Shown here one piece after another: positions 9,401 to 15,816 of a stretch of DNA of 23,217 bases. This DNA is from Alphaproteobacteria bacterium (GTDB taxonomy: Bacteria > Pseudomonadota > Alphaproteobacteria > UBA828), in assembly GCA_018668475.1 (NCBI GenBank), contig JABJCZ010000098.1, positions 1 to 23,217 on the forward strand. Direction: 5' to 3'. Within the stretch, counting starts at the first letter, position 1; every line of letters starts with the position of its first letter. The notes beneath the pieces were generated by a model. It saw only the letters and a list, made by a program, of their open reading frames with translations. It did not search any database and had not been told where the DNA came from. The position numbers and the translations under genes were made by a program.

Positions 9401-9956
9401 CGCCGTGACGCATGATTTCCATATACAGGCGGCCTGGAAACATCGACGCCAGTTGCCCCGTGAGAGCGCGAGCCGCGTCATTCTGTCCATCGATCAGCAA
9501 TCGACCGACCGGCCCATCCGGGCCGCCGGTCAGCGCAATCAGCCCATCGGCATGGGCGGCCAAATCCTCAAAAGTGATCTGCGGCGCTTCGCCGGCATCC
9601 GTTTCCAGAAAAGCCTTGCTGGAAAGAGCCATCAAGTTCTGCCAGCCGGTTTCGTTCTGCACTAACAGCACGACCCAGTCAGGGTCCACCGACCGGGTAG
9701 CGGCGCGAGCTCCGGTCTGGTCATCTTGGCGGCCCGATGTGACGGCAATTTCCATACCGACAATTGGCTGAACGCCCTCTTTCAGGGCGGCTTCCGAAAA
9801 CTCGAGCGCCCCGAACAAGTTGCCCCTATCTGTGATGGCGACCGCCGGCATCTGCGCATCGACGCAACGGCTTACAAGGTCGGGCACCTTGATGGCGCCT
9901 TCCGACAACGAATAGGCGGAATGGACATGTAAATGAATGAAATCGGCATGTGGCAT
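6498..9956 (-). CDS. dnaE: DNA polymerase III alpha subunit
   Basis: Catalytic subunit of the replicative polymerase (family knowledge). The 1152 residues match the DnaE1 class. The N-terminal PHP domain begins with HLHVHSAYSLSEGAI from residue 8. The polymerase core has VGPGRGSGAGS and the catalytic PDFDIDF, with metal-binding aspartates at 416 and 418 (401 and 403 in E. coli). GKLEAKAVIRDVGRVLGM and the fingers region with KFAGYGFNKSHAAAYA follow. The helix-hairpin-helix region, an OB-fold near LAGVVLSVQERVSG and a C-terminal tail are all present. The ATG at 9956 has a GAAGG Shine-Dalgarno at 9964-9968; an upstream in-frame ATG at 9995 has none and would add 13 unconserved residues. It is divergent from the flavoprotein gene at 10095. 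Confidence 0.97.
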   Translation of the reverse strand: MPHADFIHLHVHSAYSLSEGAIKVPDLVSRCVDAQMPAVAITDRGNLFGALEFSEAALKEGVQPIVGMEIAVTSGRQDDQTGARAATRSVDPDWVVLLVQNETGWQNLMALSSKAFLETDAGEAPQITFEDLAAHADGLIALTGGPDGPVGRLLIDGQNDAARALTGQLASMFPGRLYMEIMRHGEESEARTEARFIDLAYALDIPLIATNDVYFGPPEMYEAHDALMCIAQGAHIDQPDRRRVSPQHYFRSADDMIALFADLPEAIDNTLVVARRCAFATPARDPILPAFEVGEGRSEEDELRHQAREGLQARLEDQVFEQGQSEGEKETLAQPYRERLETELDIIIEMKFPGYFLIVADFIRWSKEHEIPVGPGRGSGAGSAVAWALTITDLDPLRFGLLFERFLNPERVSMPDFDIDFCRHRRDEVIDYVCERYGRDRVAQIITFGKLEAKAVIRDVGRVLGMPYGQVDRISKLIPFNPANPVRLSEAIDGEPQLQAMRDEDEDVRRLLGIALQLEGLFRHASTHAAGVVIGDRPLSELVPLYRDPRSTMPVTQFSMKYAEAAGLVKFDFLGLKTLTVLDQACRHIRAGGTEIDLTHIPLDDKKSFELMASGHTSGVFQLESSGMRDVLRGLKPDSFEDIIALVALYRPGPMENIPTYVACKHGEQKPDHLHEKLLGTLEETFGVIIYQEQVMEIARVLSGYSLGSADLLRRAMGKKIQSEMDAQREIFVNGAVDNGVDKGQASGIFDLVAKFAGYGFNKSHAAAYALVAYQTAYLKANFPVEFMAATMTLELNNTDKLGAFRQEVERLGVEMLAPDVNRSETLFAVETGADGKLAVRYALAAIKNVGEQAMETVVAERNEHGVFEDVFDFAGRLDAHALNKRQLENLAKAGAFDGMSDNRRQVFNSTDLLMRHAEASRRDVNQGSLFDGAGEGAMPKPQLQDVPDWPPSEQLKFEQEALGFYLSAHPLDSYVDALAKMHVTPFAGIGAQTLKGKKMRLAGVVLSVQERVSGDRRFAFVTFSDPSGGYEVGFFRDAYTNCREILVPGSSLLINVEVRQDGGLTADGAQPLEAVVTQMTSGFKIRLTEPCAMAPLQEVLQRSGAGQGHVAIVLDMPGNAVEIDLPGGFALSPQVLAEITAVQGIAGVQEQ

Positions 9957-9963
9957 GTGGACG

Positions 9964-9968
9964 CCTTC
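9964..9968 (-). promoter_or_regulatory. Ribosome binding site deciding the dnaE start
   Basis: GAAGG on the minus strand lies seven bases before the ATG at 9956. The alternative ATG at 9995 lacks any purine-rich match, and MPHADFIHLHVH is the usual alphaproteobacterial DnaE N-terminus. Confidence 0.6.
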
Positions 9969-10007
9969 GAGTCTAAGCTGACTCCAGAATTTCATACTTG
10001 ATTGGCA

Positions 10008-10030
10008 GGGCCAACATCCGGCCTTGGCCC
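10008..10030. repeat. Inverted repeat in the divergent dnaE/flavoprotein intergenic region
   Basis: GGGCCAA and TTGGCCC form a perfect 7-bp inverted repeat around a 9-base centre. It sits between the two divergently transcribed genes, 52 bases from the dnaE ATG and 65 from the flavoprotein ATG. It could be an operator for a dimeric regulator or a leader hairpin; no regulator gene is adjacent. I see no convincing -35/-10 pair on either strand in this gap. Confidence 0.4.
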
Positions 10031-10094
10031 GAAGGTTAGTTGAGCGAAGGTATCAATATTTCCAACATGTTGCTGAGATAGTGGAGACGAACGA

Positions 10095-10745
10095 ATGACT
10101 GAGACCTCAGGTCGCATAACCCTGGATACGGACGAATCGTTGCGGGGCGCCTATGGCGAGACCATGGAAATCGCCGTCACGAAGGCACGCCCGGCGCTGG
10201 ATAAATTCAGCCGGGAATTTATTTCCCGTTCACCGTTCCTGTGCATTGGCACCTCGGGCGCCGACGGCAAGGCCGACGTTTCGCCGCGTGGTGACCCACC
10301 CGGTTTCGTTCAGATTCTGGATGACAACACCATTTTTATTCCCGATCGACCGGGCAACAATCGGCTGGATACGTTCGGAAATATTGTTGAGAACGCCAAT
10401 GTCGGTTTGCTGTTCATCGTCCCTGGGTTTGACGACACTCTGCGGGTGAATGGCAAGGCATCGATCGTTCAGGATCAGGCGATCCTTGATCGCTGCGAAG
10501 TGAACGGCAAAGTTCCGAACGCTGGTGTTCTCGTCGAAGTCAACGAGGCCTTCATGCACTGTGCGAAGGCATTCAAGCGGTCCAAGTTATGGGATTCCAA
10601 CGTTCAGCAGGACCGCAAGGAAATGCCATCCTTGGCTAAGATCATCCTCGAACAGGTGGCGGCTCCTGACGCTCCGCCAACCGACGCGGAGGTCAAGGAA
10701 GGTGACGAGTTTATCGAAGACAACTATGTCACCGGGCTCTACTAG
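10095..10745 (+). CDS. Pyridoxamine 5'-phosphate oxidase-like FMN-binding protein (MSMEG_1061-like)
   Basis: The only plus-strand gene. The 216 residues show a split-barrel flavin-binding fold: SRSPFLCIGTSG at 44-55, ADVSPRGDPPGF at 60-71, FIPDRPGNNRLDTFGNI at 81-97 and VGLLFIVPG at 103-111. I match this by eye to the PNPOx-like family often labelled MSMEG_1061. Members bind FMN or a related flavin, but the substrate is generally unknown, so I do not assign vitamin B6 synthesis (PdxH). The C-terminal part, with MHCAKAFKRSKLW at 154-166, is also typical of the family. The ATG has a GGAG Shine-Dalgarno. It diverges from dnaE and converges with lolD, interrupting what is often a direct lolD-dnaE neighbourhood. 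Confidence 0.82.
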   Translation: MTETSGRITLDTDESLRGAYGETMEIAVTKARPALDKFSREFISRSPFLCIGTSGADGKADVSPRGDPPGFVQILDDNTIFIPDRPGNNRLDTFGNIVENANVGLLFIVPGFDDTLRVNGKASIVQDQAILDRCEVNGKVPNAGVLVEVNEAFMHCAKAFKRSKLWDSNVQQDRKEMPSLAKIILEQVAAPDAPPTDAEVKEGDEFIEDNYVTGLY

Positions 10746-10768
10746 AACCGGACCATCACGCGAAATCA

Positions 10769-10817
10769 GACGGAGCGTTGGCCCTCTCCCCTATCGGGTG
10801 TTGGTCAGCGCTCCGTC
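10769..10817 (+). terminator. Long hairpin at the convergent flavoprotein/lolD junction
   Basis: The segments at 10769-10783 and 10803-10817 pair over 15 positions around a 19-base loop: 13 Watson-Crick pairs plus two G-U wobbles on plus-strand RNA. On minus-strand RNA the two wobbles become A-C mismatches, so the fold favours the plus-strand transcript. It starts 24 bases after the flavoprotein stop. The second arm lies inside the last lolD codons. No U run follows, so termination is inferred from the stem and position alone. Confidence 0.5.
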
Positions 10818-11480
10818 GGCGATGGTGATTTCGCGATCCATAGTGTCTGCCAGCGCCGGGTTGTGGGTGGCGATGAGAGCCGCCAGGTGTGAGTCCCTCA
10901 CCATCCCCATAAGAGACTGAAAGACATGATCAGCTGTGGATTGGTCGAGGTTTCCCGTGGGCTCGTCAGCCAGCAGCAGCGTTGGTCCATTCGCAAGCGC
11001 GCGAGCAATAGCGACGCGCTGCTGCTCACCGCCGGACAAGCGGCCCGGACGGTGGTTCTCCCGGTCTGCTAATCCCAGCTGGCCAAGTAGTTCACGGGCA
11101 CGTTGTCTGGCCGCGCCACGCGACACGCCGGTAATCATCTGCGGCATTACGATGTTTTCGAGCGCGCTAAACTCCGGCAACAAATGATGAAACTGGTAGA
11201 CGAAACCCAGTTTCTTGCCGCGTAATTGGGTGCGCCGTCGGTCACTGGCGTTCGCGCAGTGCTCACCCTCAACGATCACTTCTCCTGAATCCGGGCGCTC
11301 CAGCAGCCCGGCTATCTGTAATAGGGTCGATTTTCCAGTGCCCGAGGCACCGGTTAACGCCACCACCTCGCCTGGCTTGACGGTAAGATCAACCCCCCGG
11401 AGCACGGCAATGTCGGTGGTACCCTGATGGAATGTCCGCACCAGACCGCGCAGCTCAAGGACCGGAGCCCCCTCACTCAT
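10791..11480 (-). CDS. lolD: Lipoprotein-releasing system ATP-binding protein
   Basis: ATPase of the Lol transporter, which extracts lipoproteins from the inner membrane for transfer to LolA (family knowledge). The 229 residues carry a complete ABC domain: Walker [10 protein letters not shown] at 44-52, the Q-loop in VYQFHH at 94-99, signature LSGGEQQR at 148-155 and Walker B LLLADEP at 168-174. GNLDQ follows. The open frame extends 37 codons upstream into lolC/E, but the conserved N-terminus begins at the ATG at 11480. That ATG overlaps the lolC/E stop by eight bases, which is typical of coupled translation. Confidence 0.95.
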   Translation of the reverse strand: MSEGAPVLELRGLVRTFHQGTTDIAVLRGVDLTVKPGEVVALTGASGTGKSTLLQIAGLLERPDSGEVIVEGEHCANASDRRRTQLRGKKLGFVYQFHHLLPEFSALENIVMPQMITGVSRGAARQRARELLGQLGLADRENHRPGRLSGGEQQRVAIARALANGPTLLLADEPTGNLDQSTADHVFQSLMGMVRDSHLAALIATHNPALADTMDREITIADGALTNTR

Positions 11481-12720
11481 AGCGCAGCGCCTCAACCGGA
11501 TCGAGCCGCGCTGCGCGAAAAGCCGGGTAAAGCGTGGCAAGGAAAGACAGGCCCAGTGCCATGCCGACAATTGCCGCGACCTCACCGCCATCTATCTTGG
11601 CCGGCAATTGCGACAGGAAGCGGATTTCGGGGGCGAATAGTTCTGCGCCCGAGAGGCTTTCGATCCACGATCGAATGGCGTCGATATTGGTCGCAAATGC
11701 GAGGCCGAGCCCAACGCCGAGCAGCGTTCCGGCAACACCAATTGCGGCGCCATTCATGAAAAATATGCGCATCACCTGGCCTCGAGTGGCGCCCATAGTG
11801 CGCAGAATAGCAATGTCCCGCCCCTTGTCCTTAACCACCATGATCAGCCCGGCAATGATATTGAATGCAGCGACCAGAACGATGAGCGCGAGAATCACGA
11901 ACATCACATTGCGCTCAACCTGGAGCGCATTGAAGAAATGCGCATGTTGCTGGCGCCAGTCCACCACCCGTGTCGCAGGGCCTGCGGAATCCCTCACTGG
12001 CCCGCGCAACGCGCCTACCGAATCAGCATCGATTGTCATGAGCTCAATAGCTGACGCAGCGCCTTTCAATTTGAAATGCACTTGCGCGAGGCCAAGCGGC
12101 ATAAAGATAAAACCGCTGTCGTATTCGTACATGCCGATTTCGAAGGTGGCAGCGACCGTATAATTTCGGGCACGGGGAACGGAACCAAAAGCGGTTGCCG
12201 TCGACTCAGGTGAAATCAGCCCAAGCTTGTCTCCGGGGTCCAGCCCGAGGCGACGGGCCATGCGATCGCCAATCAGAATGCCCTCACCTGCCTTGAACAC
12301 TTCGATTGAGCCGCGCGTGATATTGCCAGCCAGAATTTTTATGTTGGCAAGGTCGCTACCATCAATTCCCCGGACGATAGCGCCGGTCGCAGCGCCGCGT
12401 ACAGTGGCCATAACCTGGCCTTCAATGATGGGTGTGGCGCTGACAACGCCTTCGACATCCTCGAGCTGCATCGCGAGGCCGCCATAGTCGGTGATGCCTT
12501 CCGCGCTGACCGCCTTGACGGTCATGTGCCCGTTCAATCCGAGAATGCGGGTCAAAAGTTCTTCGCGAAAGCCGTTCATCACTGACATCACGACAATCAG
12601 CGTCGCAACACCCAGTGCGATTCCGATCAATGAAAACGCGGTAATTACTGATACGAACCCCTCGGCTCTGCGGGACCGCAGATACCGAAATGCAACGAGG
12701 CGTTCGAATGGAGAGAACAC
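11473..12720 (-). CDS. lolC: Lipoprotein-releasing permease, LolC/LolE family
   Basis: Membrane partner of LolD in lipoprotein release (family knowledge). The 415 residues have the MacB/FtsX layout. There is a short cytoplasmic N-terminus, FERLVAFRYLRSRR, and a first membrane helix at about 23-48 with the diagnostic VVMSVMNGFREEL. A periplasmic domain of about 220 residues follows. Three more C-terminal helices include FNIIAGLIMVVKDKGRDIA and ILRTMGATRGQVMRIFFMNG. Only one permease gene is present, as is usual outside gammaproteobacteria, so it probably acts as a homodimer (inference) and the C/E label is arbitrary. The start is GTG at 12720 with a GAGG Shine-Dalgarno; the proS stop is ten bases upstream. 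Confidence 0.93.
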   Translation of the reverse strand: MFSPFERLVAFRYLRSRRAEGFVSVITAFSLIGIALGVATLIVVMSVMNGFREELLTRILGLNGHMTVKAVSAEGITDYGGLAMQLEDVEGVVSATPIIEGQVMATVRGAATGAIVRGIDGSDLANIKILAGNITRGSIEVFKAGEGILIGDRMARRLGLDPGDKLGLISPESTATAFGSVPRARNYTVAATFEIGMYEYDSGFIFMPLGLAQVHFKLKGAASAIELMTIDADSVGALRGPVRDSAGPATRVVDWRQQHAHFFNALQVERNVMFVILALIVLVAAFNIIAGLIMVVKDKGRDIAILRTMGATRGQVMRIFFMNGAAIGVAGTLLGVGLGLAFATNIDAIRSWIESLSGAELFAPEIRFLSQLPAKIDGGEVAAIVGMALGLSFLATLYPAFRAARLDPVEALRYE

Positions 12721-12730
12721 GCGTCAGGCC

Positions 12731-14044
12731 TCAGCTCAATCGTGCAATTGCGGATTCAATGGATAGTTCCTCTTTGTCGCCGTCGCTGCCGCGGCGTTTC
12801 AATTCAACAACACCATTCTTGAGGCCGCGTGGACCCACAGCAAGTTGCCAGGGCACACCGATCAAATCCATATTCGCAAACTTTACCCCGGCCCGCTCAT
12901 CGCGGTCGTCATAAATGATCTCCACACCGGCTTTTTGAAGATCGGCATACAGCTTATCGCACGCCGCGTCGCAGGCGTCGTCACCAGCCCGAAGGTTGAT
13001 CAAACCGACCTTGAAGGGCGCAATGGATTCAGGCCAGATGATTCCGGATTCATCGTGACTGGCTTCGATGATGGCGCCCACAAGGCGCGAGACACCGATA
13101 CCGTGTGAGCCCATCTCAACAGGCACGTCAGCCCCCGAGGAATCGGTAACCGTCGCGCCCATAGCAGTTGAATATTTGGTGCCGAAATAGAATATATGCC
13201 CGACCTCAATGCCCCGGCCTTCGTAGAGTTGGTCGGCGGCTACAGGGCAGTCAGCAGCATCGTGCATTTCATCGGTTGCGGCATACAGGGTTGTCCATTC
13301 ATCCACGATCGGCTGAAGGTCGCTTTCAAAGTCGACATCCAGGTCGAGCGGATTGGTCTTGAACCAGGATTTGTCGCAATAGACGGCGCTCTCGCCGGTA
13401 TCTGCCAGCACGATGAACTCGTGAGATAGATCGCCGCCAATTGCGCCGGTATCGGCCCGCATCGGAATGGGGGTCAACCCAAGCCGGGCGAAACAGCGCA
13501 AGTAAGCCACAAACATCTTGTTGTAGGAGCGCACGGCACCGGCGGCATCGATATCGAAGGAATAGTTGTCCTTCATAAAGAACTCCCGACCCCGCATGAC
13601 ACCGAAGCGCGGCCGCACCTCGTCCCGAAACTTCCAGTGGATCTGGTACAGGTTTATCGGCAGGTCACGATAGCTTTTGACGGCGTTGCGAAAAATGTCA
13701 GTGACGACTTCCTCGTGAGTTGGGCCATAAAGCAATGAACGGTCATGGCGGTCCGTGATCCGCAGCATTTCCTTGCCATAGTCATCATACCGACCGCTCT
13801 CCTGCCATAGTTCGGCCGGCTGGATCGTCGGCATCAGAACTTCCTGCGAGCCCGCCGCATCCATTTCTTCTCGCACAACCTGCTCGATGTTGCGCAGCAC
13901 CTTGTACCCCATGGGGAGCCAGCTATAGATACCGGCAGCTGACTGGCGCACCATGCCTGCGCGCAACATCAGCCGATGTGAGACAATCTGGGCCTCGGCC
14001 GGGTTCTCTTTCAGAGTGGGCAGAAAATATCGCGAAAGCCTCAT
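12731..14044 (-). CDS. proS: Prolyl-tRNA synthetase, short alphaproteobacterial type
   Basis: Class II synthetase charging tRNA-Pro (family knowledge). The 437 residues open with [15 protein letters not shown]. Key motifs are [14 protein letters not shown] at 33-46, GPTHEE at 107-112, motif 2 [17 protein letters not shown] at 139-155 and motif 3 [14 protein letters not shown] at 311-324. A C-terminal anticodon-binding domain runs from about 345. It lacks the full 180-residue editing insertion seen between motifs 2 and 3 in E. coli ProRS; the short form is normal in alphaproteobacteria. The ATG at 14044 has an AAGGGA Shine-Dalgarno with five-base spacing. The frame continues upstream to 14113 but that extension is not conserved-looking. 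Confidence 0.95.
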   Translation of the reverse strand: MRLSRYFLPTLKENPAEAQIVSHRLMLRAGMVRQSAAGIYSWLPMGYKVLRNIEQVVREEMDAAGSQEVLMPTIQPAELWQESGRYDDYGKEMLRITDRHDRSLLYGPTHEEVVTDIFRNAVKSYRDLPINLYQIHWKFRDEVRPRFGVMRGREFFMKDNYSFDIDAAGAVRSYNKMFVAYLRCFARLGLTPIPMRADTGAIGGDLSHEFIVLADTGESAVYCDKSWFKTNPLDLDVDFESDLQPIVDEWTTLYAATDEMHDAADCPVAADQLYEGRGIEVGHIFYFGTKYSTAMGATVTDSSGADVPVEMGSHGIGVSRLVGAIIEASHDESGIIWPESIAPFKVGLINLRAGDDACDAACDKLYADLQKAGVEIIYDDRDERAGVKFANMDLIGVPWQLAVGPRGLKNGVVELKRRGSDGDKEELSIESAIARLS

Positions 14045-14049
14045 CGGCG

Positions 14050-14055
14050 TCCCTT
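14050..14055 (-). promoter_or_regulatory. Ribosome binding site deciding the proS start
   Basis: AAGGGA on the minus strand is five bases before the ATG at 14044. The upstream alternative at 14113 would add 23 residues not expected before the conserved MRLSRYFLP start. Confidence 0.6.
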
Positions 14056-14131
14056 CTCGTTCGATCGTGCGGGGCGGGTCCGAGTTTATGCCGAATGCCG
14101 CGCGAAAGCGCAATGAAGCGCGCGCGATTAG

Positions 14132-14554
14132 CTATTGCTGCAGCTTGCTGCACGCCTCAGCAATGGCGTGGGCCGATTCCGAGCCAAGCTGCTCGCCATT
14201 GAAAAAGAGGTCGCCGTTGCTGATGATCACCGTGCCGACAGACAACTCTGCGGCCCGCAATTGATCGAGGTTCGAGCCCGCATCGATCTGGAGCAGCTGT
14301 TCGAGGGGGATGTCGATCGGGAGATAGTATTCGTGATCATTTGCGAGATACAGGCTGCCGTCACCATGCAGATTAACTGAATCGCCGTTCCCATCGCCTT
14401 CGGGCCGGTAGGTCACGTCGTCATCTGGCACGTGTTCGCTGATGGAACCACAAACGCCTTCGTCGACGCGAACGGTATCCGCCGCCGCTGGCAGCGCGAA
14501 GGCTGACAGGATAAGACCGGAGAACAGGGCACGTCTTAGGAACATGTGCTCCAT
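14132..14554 (-). CDS. Small secreted protein of unknown function
   Basis: I do not recognise this 140-residue protein. The N-terminus is a clear Sec signal peptide: Arg-Arg at 7-8, hydrophobic residues 9-21, and a likely cleavage after PAAA at 22-25. The mature part is acidic and has two cysteines, at 35 and 135, that could form one disulfide. Residues 53-72 are rich in Gly and Asp (GDGNGD, LHGDGSLYL). Later segments, YYLPIDIPLEQLLQI and VGTVIISNGDLFFNGEQLG, suggest a compact beta-rich domain. The start could also be the ATG at 14545 (MFLRRALFSG), which has GGAG close upstream. It follows tag at 27 bases and precedes proS, so it is probably co-transcribed. Periplasmic location is inferred from the signal peptide. 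Confidence 0.8.
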   Translation of the reverse strand: MEHMFLRRALFSGLILSAFALPAAADTVRVDEGVCGSISEHVPDDDVTYRPEGDGNGDSVNLHGDGSLYLANDHEYYLPIDIPLEQLLQIDAGSNLDQLRAAELSVGTVIISNGDLFFNGEQLGSESAHAIAEACSKLQQ

Positions 14555-14581
14555 GCTAATGAGTGAGCCTTAACGCATGGT

Positions 14582-15124
14582 TTAGGCCTCAGCGGCCATC
14601 CAGGGCGGCTTCAGAGCCTCAATTTGAGCAAATACCGGGCAGGTTTTGCGGTGCGCGTCGGGTAAATAGCCCGTGCTGACCAGAAATTCGCGGACAATTT
14701 CCGGTCCTGTGAACTTGAACGTTGCCCGAAACTGCTTCACCCAGGCATCCAACGGCAATGGATGGCTTGCATCCAGCCAAGCCGCAAATGACCCGTAGTT
14801 ACGCTGAAGAGTCAGGATGGCCTGTGCATTGACGATGGCGGCATTGACCTTCAGGCGGTTGCGAATGATCCCTGCATCATCAAGTAGCCGGGCGCGCTCA
14901 GCATCACCGTAGGCCGCGACCGTGCCTATTCGAAACCCGTCATATGCGAGTTCGAAAGCGTCTTTCTTTTTCAAAATAGTCAACCACGACAGGCCGGCTT
15001 GGTTGATCTCGAGCACCAGTCGGCCAAACAGTTTGTCATTGTCGCGGATCGGGAATCCGTATTCAGTATCATGATACGGCCCGTGAAACGGATGTCCCGG
15101 CGCCTCGTCACAATAGCTGCTCAT
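14582..15124 (-). CDS. tag: DNA-3-methyladenine glycosylase I
   Basis: Base-excision repair enzyme that removes 3-methyladenine (family knowledge). The 180 residues align with E. coli Tag. Zinc-snap residues are present as Cys5, His18, His158 and Cys162. Tyr17, Glu39 and Trp47 match the base-binding residues of E. coli (Tyr16, Glu38, Trp46). QAGLSWLTILKKK at 42-54 and GIIRNRLKVNAAI at 85-97 are diagnostic. The N-terminus, MSSYCDEAPG, is less standard than the usual RCxW. It lies nine bases or fewer after the DUF1467 gene, so it is in the same transcript. Tag is not a usual partner of proS or DUF1467 genes and may be an insertion in a conserved block (inference). Confidence 0.92.
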   Translation of the reverse strand: MSSYCDEAPGHPFHGPYHDTEYGFPIRDNDKLFGRLVLEINQAGLSWLTILKKKDAFELAYDGFRIGTVAAYGDAERARLLDDAGIIRNRLKVNAAIVNAQAILTLQRNYGSFAAWLDASHPLPLDAWVKQFRATFKFTGPEIVREFLVSTGYLPDAHRKTCPVFAQIEALKPPWMAAEA

Positions 15125-15132
15125 ATCCGCGC

Positions 15133-15366
15133 CTATTCGCCCAGAGAGATGAGGCCGGATTCAATGACGTAAATCGCAATAGCGGCAAGGACCGCAGTGA
15201 CCGCCGTCGTAATCAGGGCTTTGAACCAGAGCCGCGGCTTTTCCGGTGCGCTCTCGGTATGCCCGGGTTCTGGAGATTTTGTCGGGCTGACACCAAAGGG
15301 AAGCGCGATGAACCAGACGATCCACCAGATAACAACAAATACCAATGCACCTGTAAAAATACTCAA
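15133..15366 (-). CDS. DUF1467 family small membrane protein
   Basis: A 77-residue protein with two predicted membrane helices, at about 3-23 (VFVVIWWIVWFIALPFGV) and 49-70, joined by a short polar loop containing APEKPRLWFKALITT. This matches the DUF1467 pattern, found mainly in alphaproteobacteria and often beside mce and proS. Function is unknown. The start is an unusual TTG at 15366; there is no suitable ATG before the first helix, and CGGAGA lies about eight bases upstream, overlapping the end of mce. The mce stop is 12 bases upstream. Confidence 0.85.
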   Translation of the reverse strand: MSIFTGALVFVVIWWIVWFIALPFGVSPTKSPEPGHTESAPEKPRLWFKALITTAVTAVLAAIAIYVIESGLISLGE

Positions 15367-15373
15367 CGTATGT

Positions 15374-15377
15374 CTCC
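15374..15377 (-). promoter_or_regulatory. Ribosome binding site supporting the TTG start of the DUF1467 gene
   Basis: GGAG on the minus strand lies seven bases before the TTG at 15366. It supports a rare TTG start for this protein, whose first residues (MSIFTGALVFVVIWW) fit the family N-terminus. Confidence 0.55.
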
Positions 15378-15378
15378 G

Positions 15379-15783
15379 TCAAACCTGCTCAAGCTCAACA
15401 AGGGTGCCGCAGAAGTCCTTGGGATGCAAAAACAGCACTTGCTTGCCGTGGGCGCCAATTTTTGGATTGCCGTCTCCTAAAACTCGTGCGCCTGCCTTCT
15501 CGAGGTCAAGCTTGGCCTGCTCGATATCATTCACTTCATAACAGACATGATGCATACCGCCCGCCGGGTTCTTTTTCAAAAAACCGGATACGGCTGAGTC
15601 GTCACCAAGTGGTTCCAGGAGCTCGACCTTGGTATTGGGAAGCTCGACGAAAACTGTGGTCACGCCATGCTCTGGTAATGCGAGTGGCGTCGACACGGTG
15701 GCGCCGAGAGTGTCACGATACAGCGCGGCCGCAGCCTCGAGGTCTGGCACGACAATAGCCACGTGGTTTAGCCGTCCGATCAT
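15379..15783 (-). CDS. mce: Methylmalonyl-CoA epimerase
   Basis: Interconverts (2R)- and (2S)-methylmalonyl-CoA, joining propionyl-CoA carboxylation to methylmalonyl-CoA mutase (family knowledge). The 134 residues form the two halves of a glyoxalase/VOC fold. The N-terminal half starts GRLNHVAIVVPDLEAA (metal ligand His7). KVELLEPL is at 52-59. GGMHHVCYEVNDI at 75-87 gives the second-half histidine. FLHPKDFCGTLVELEQV ends with Glu130 as the likely metal or catalytic acid. The ATG has an AAGGA Shine-Dalgarno. No carboxylase or mutase gene is in the window. BirA nearby would biotinylate propionyl-CoA carboxylase, which is a functional but unproven link. Confidence 0.93.
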   Translation of the reverse strand: MIGRLNHVAIVVPDLEAAAALYRDTLGATVSTPLALPEHGVTTVFVELPNTKVELLEPLGDDSAVSGFLKKNPAGGMHHVCYEVNDIEQAKLDLEKAGARVLGDGNPKIGAHGKQVLFLHPKDFCGTLVELEQV

Positions 15784-15816
15784 TGCTGTCTTCCTTCTAT
15801 CCGACCTGAACCGACG

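Noticed and set aside
9042..9665. 207-codon plus-strand open frame
   Set aside because: Antisense to the dnaE PHP and palm region; shadow frame.
9957..9995. 13-residue extension of DnaE from the ATG at 9995
   Set aside because: No ribosome binding site, whereas GAAGG precedes the ATG at 9956, which gives the usual DnaE N-terminus.
11481..11591. 37-codon N-terminal extension of lolD
   Set aside because: Overlaps lolC/E, lacks a Shine-Dalgarno and is not part of the ABC domain; the ATG at 11480 is the family start.
11534..12163. 209-codon plus-strand open frame
   Set aside because: Antisense to lolC/E; no ribosome binding site or family resemblance.
14045..14131. CG-rich repeats before proS as a terminator
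   Set aside because: Only a six-base CGCGCG pairing with a long loop and no U run; too weak to call.
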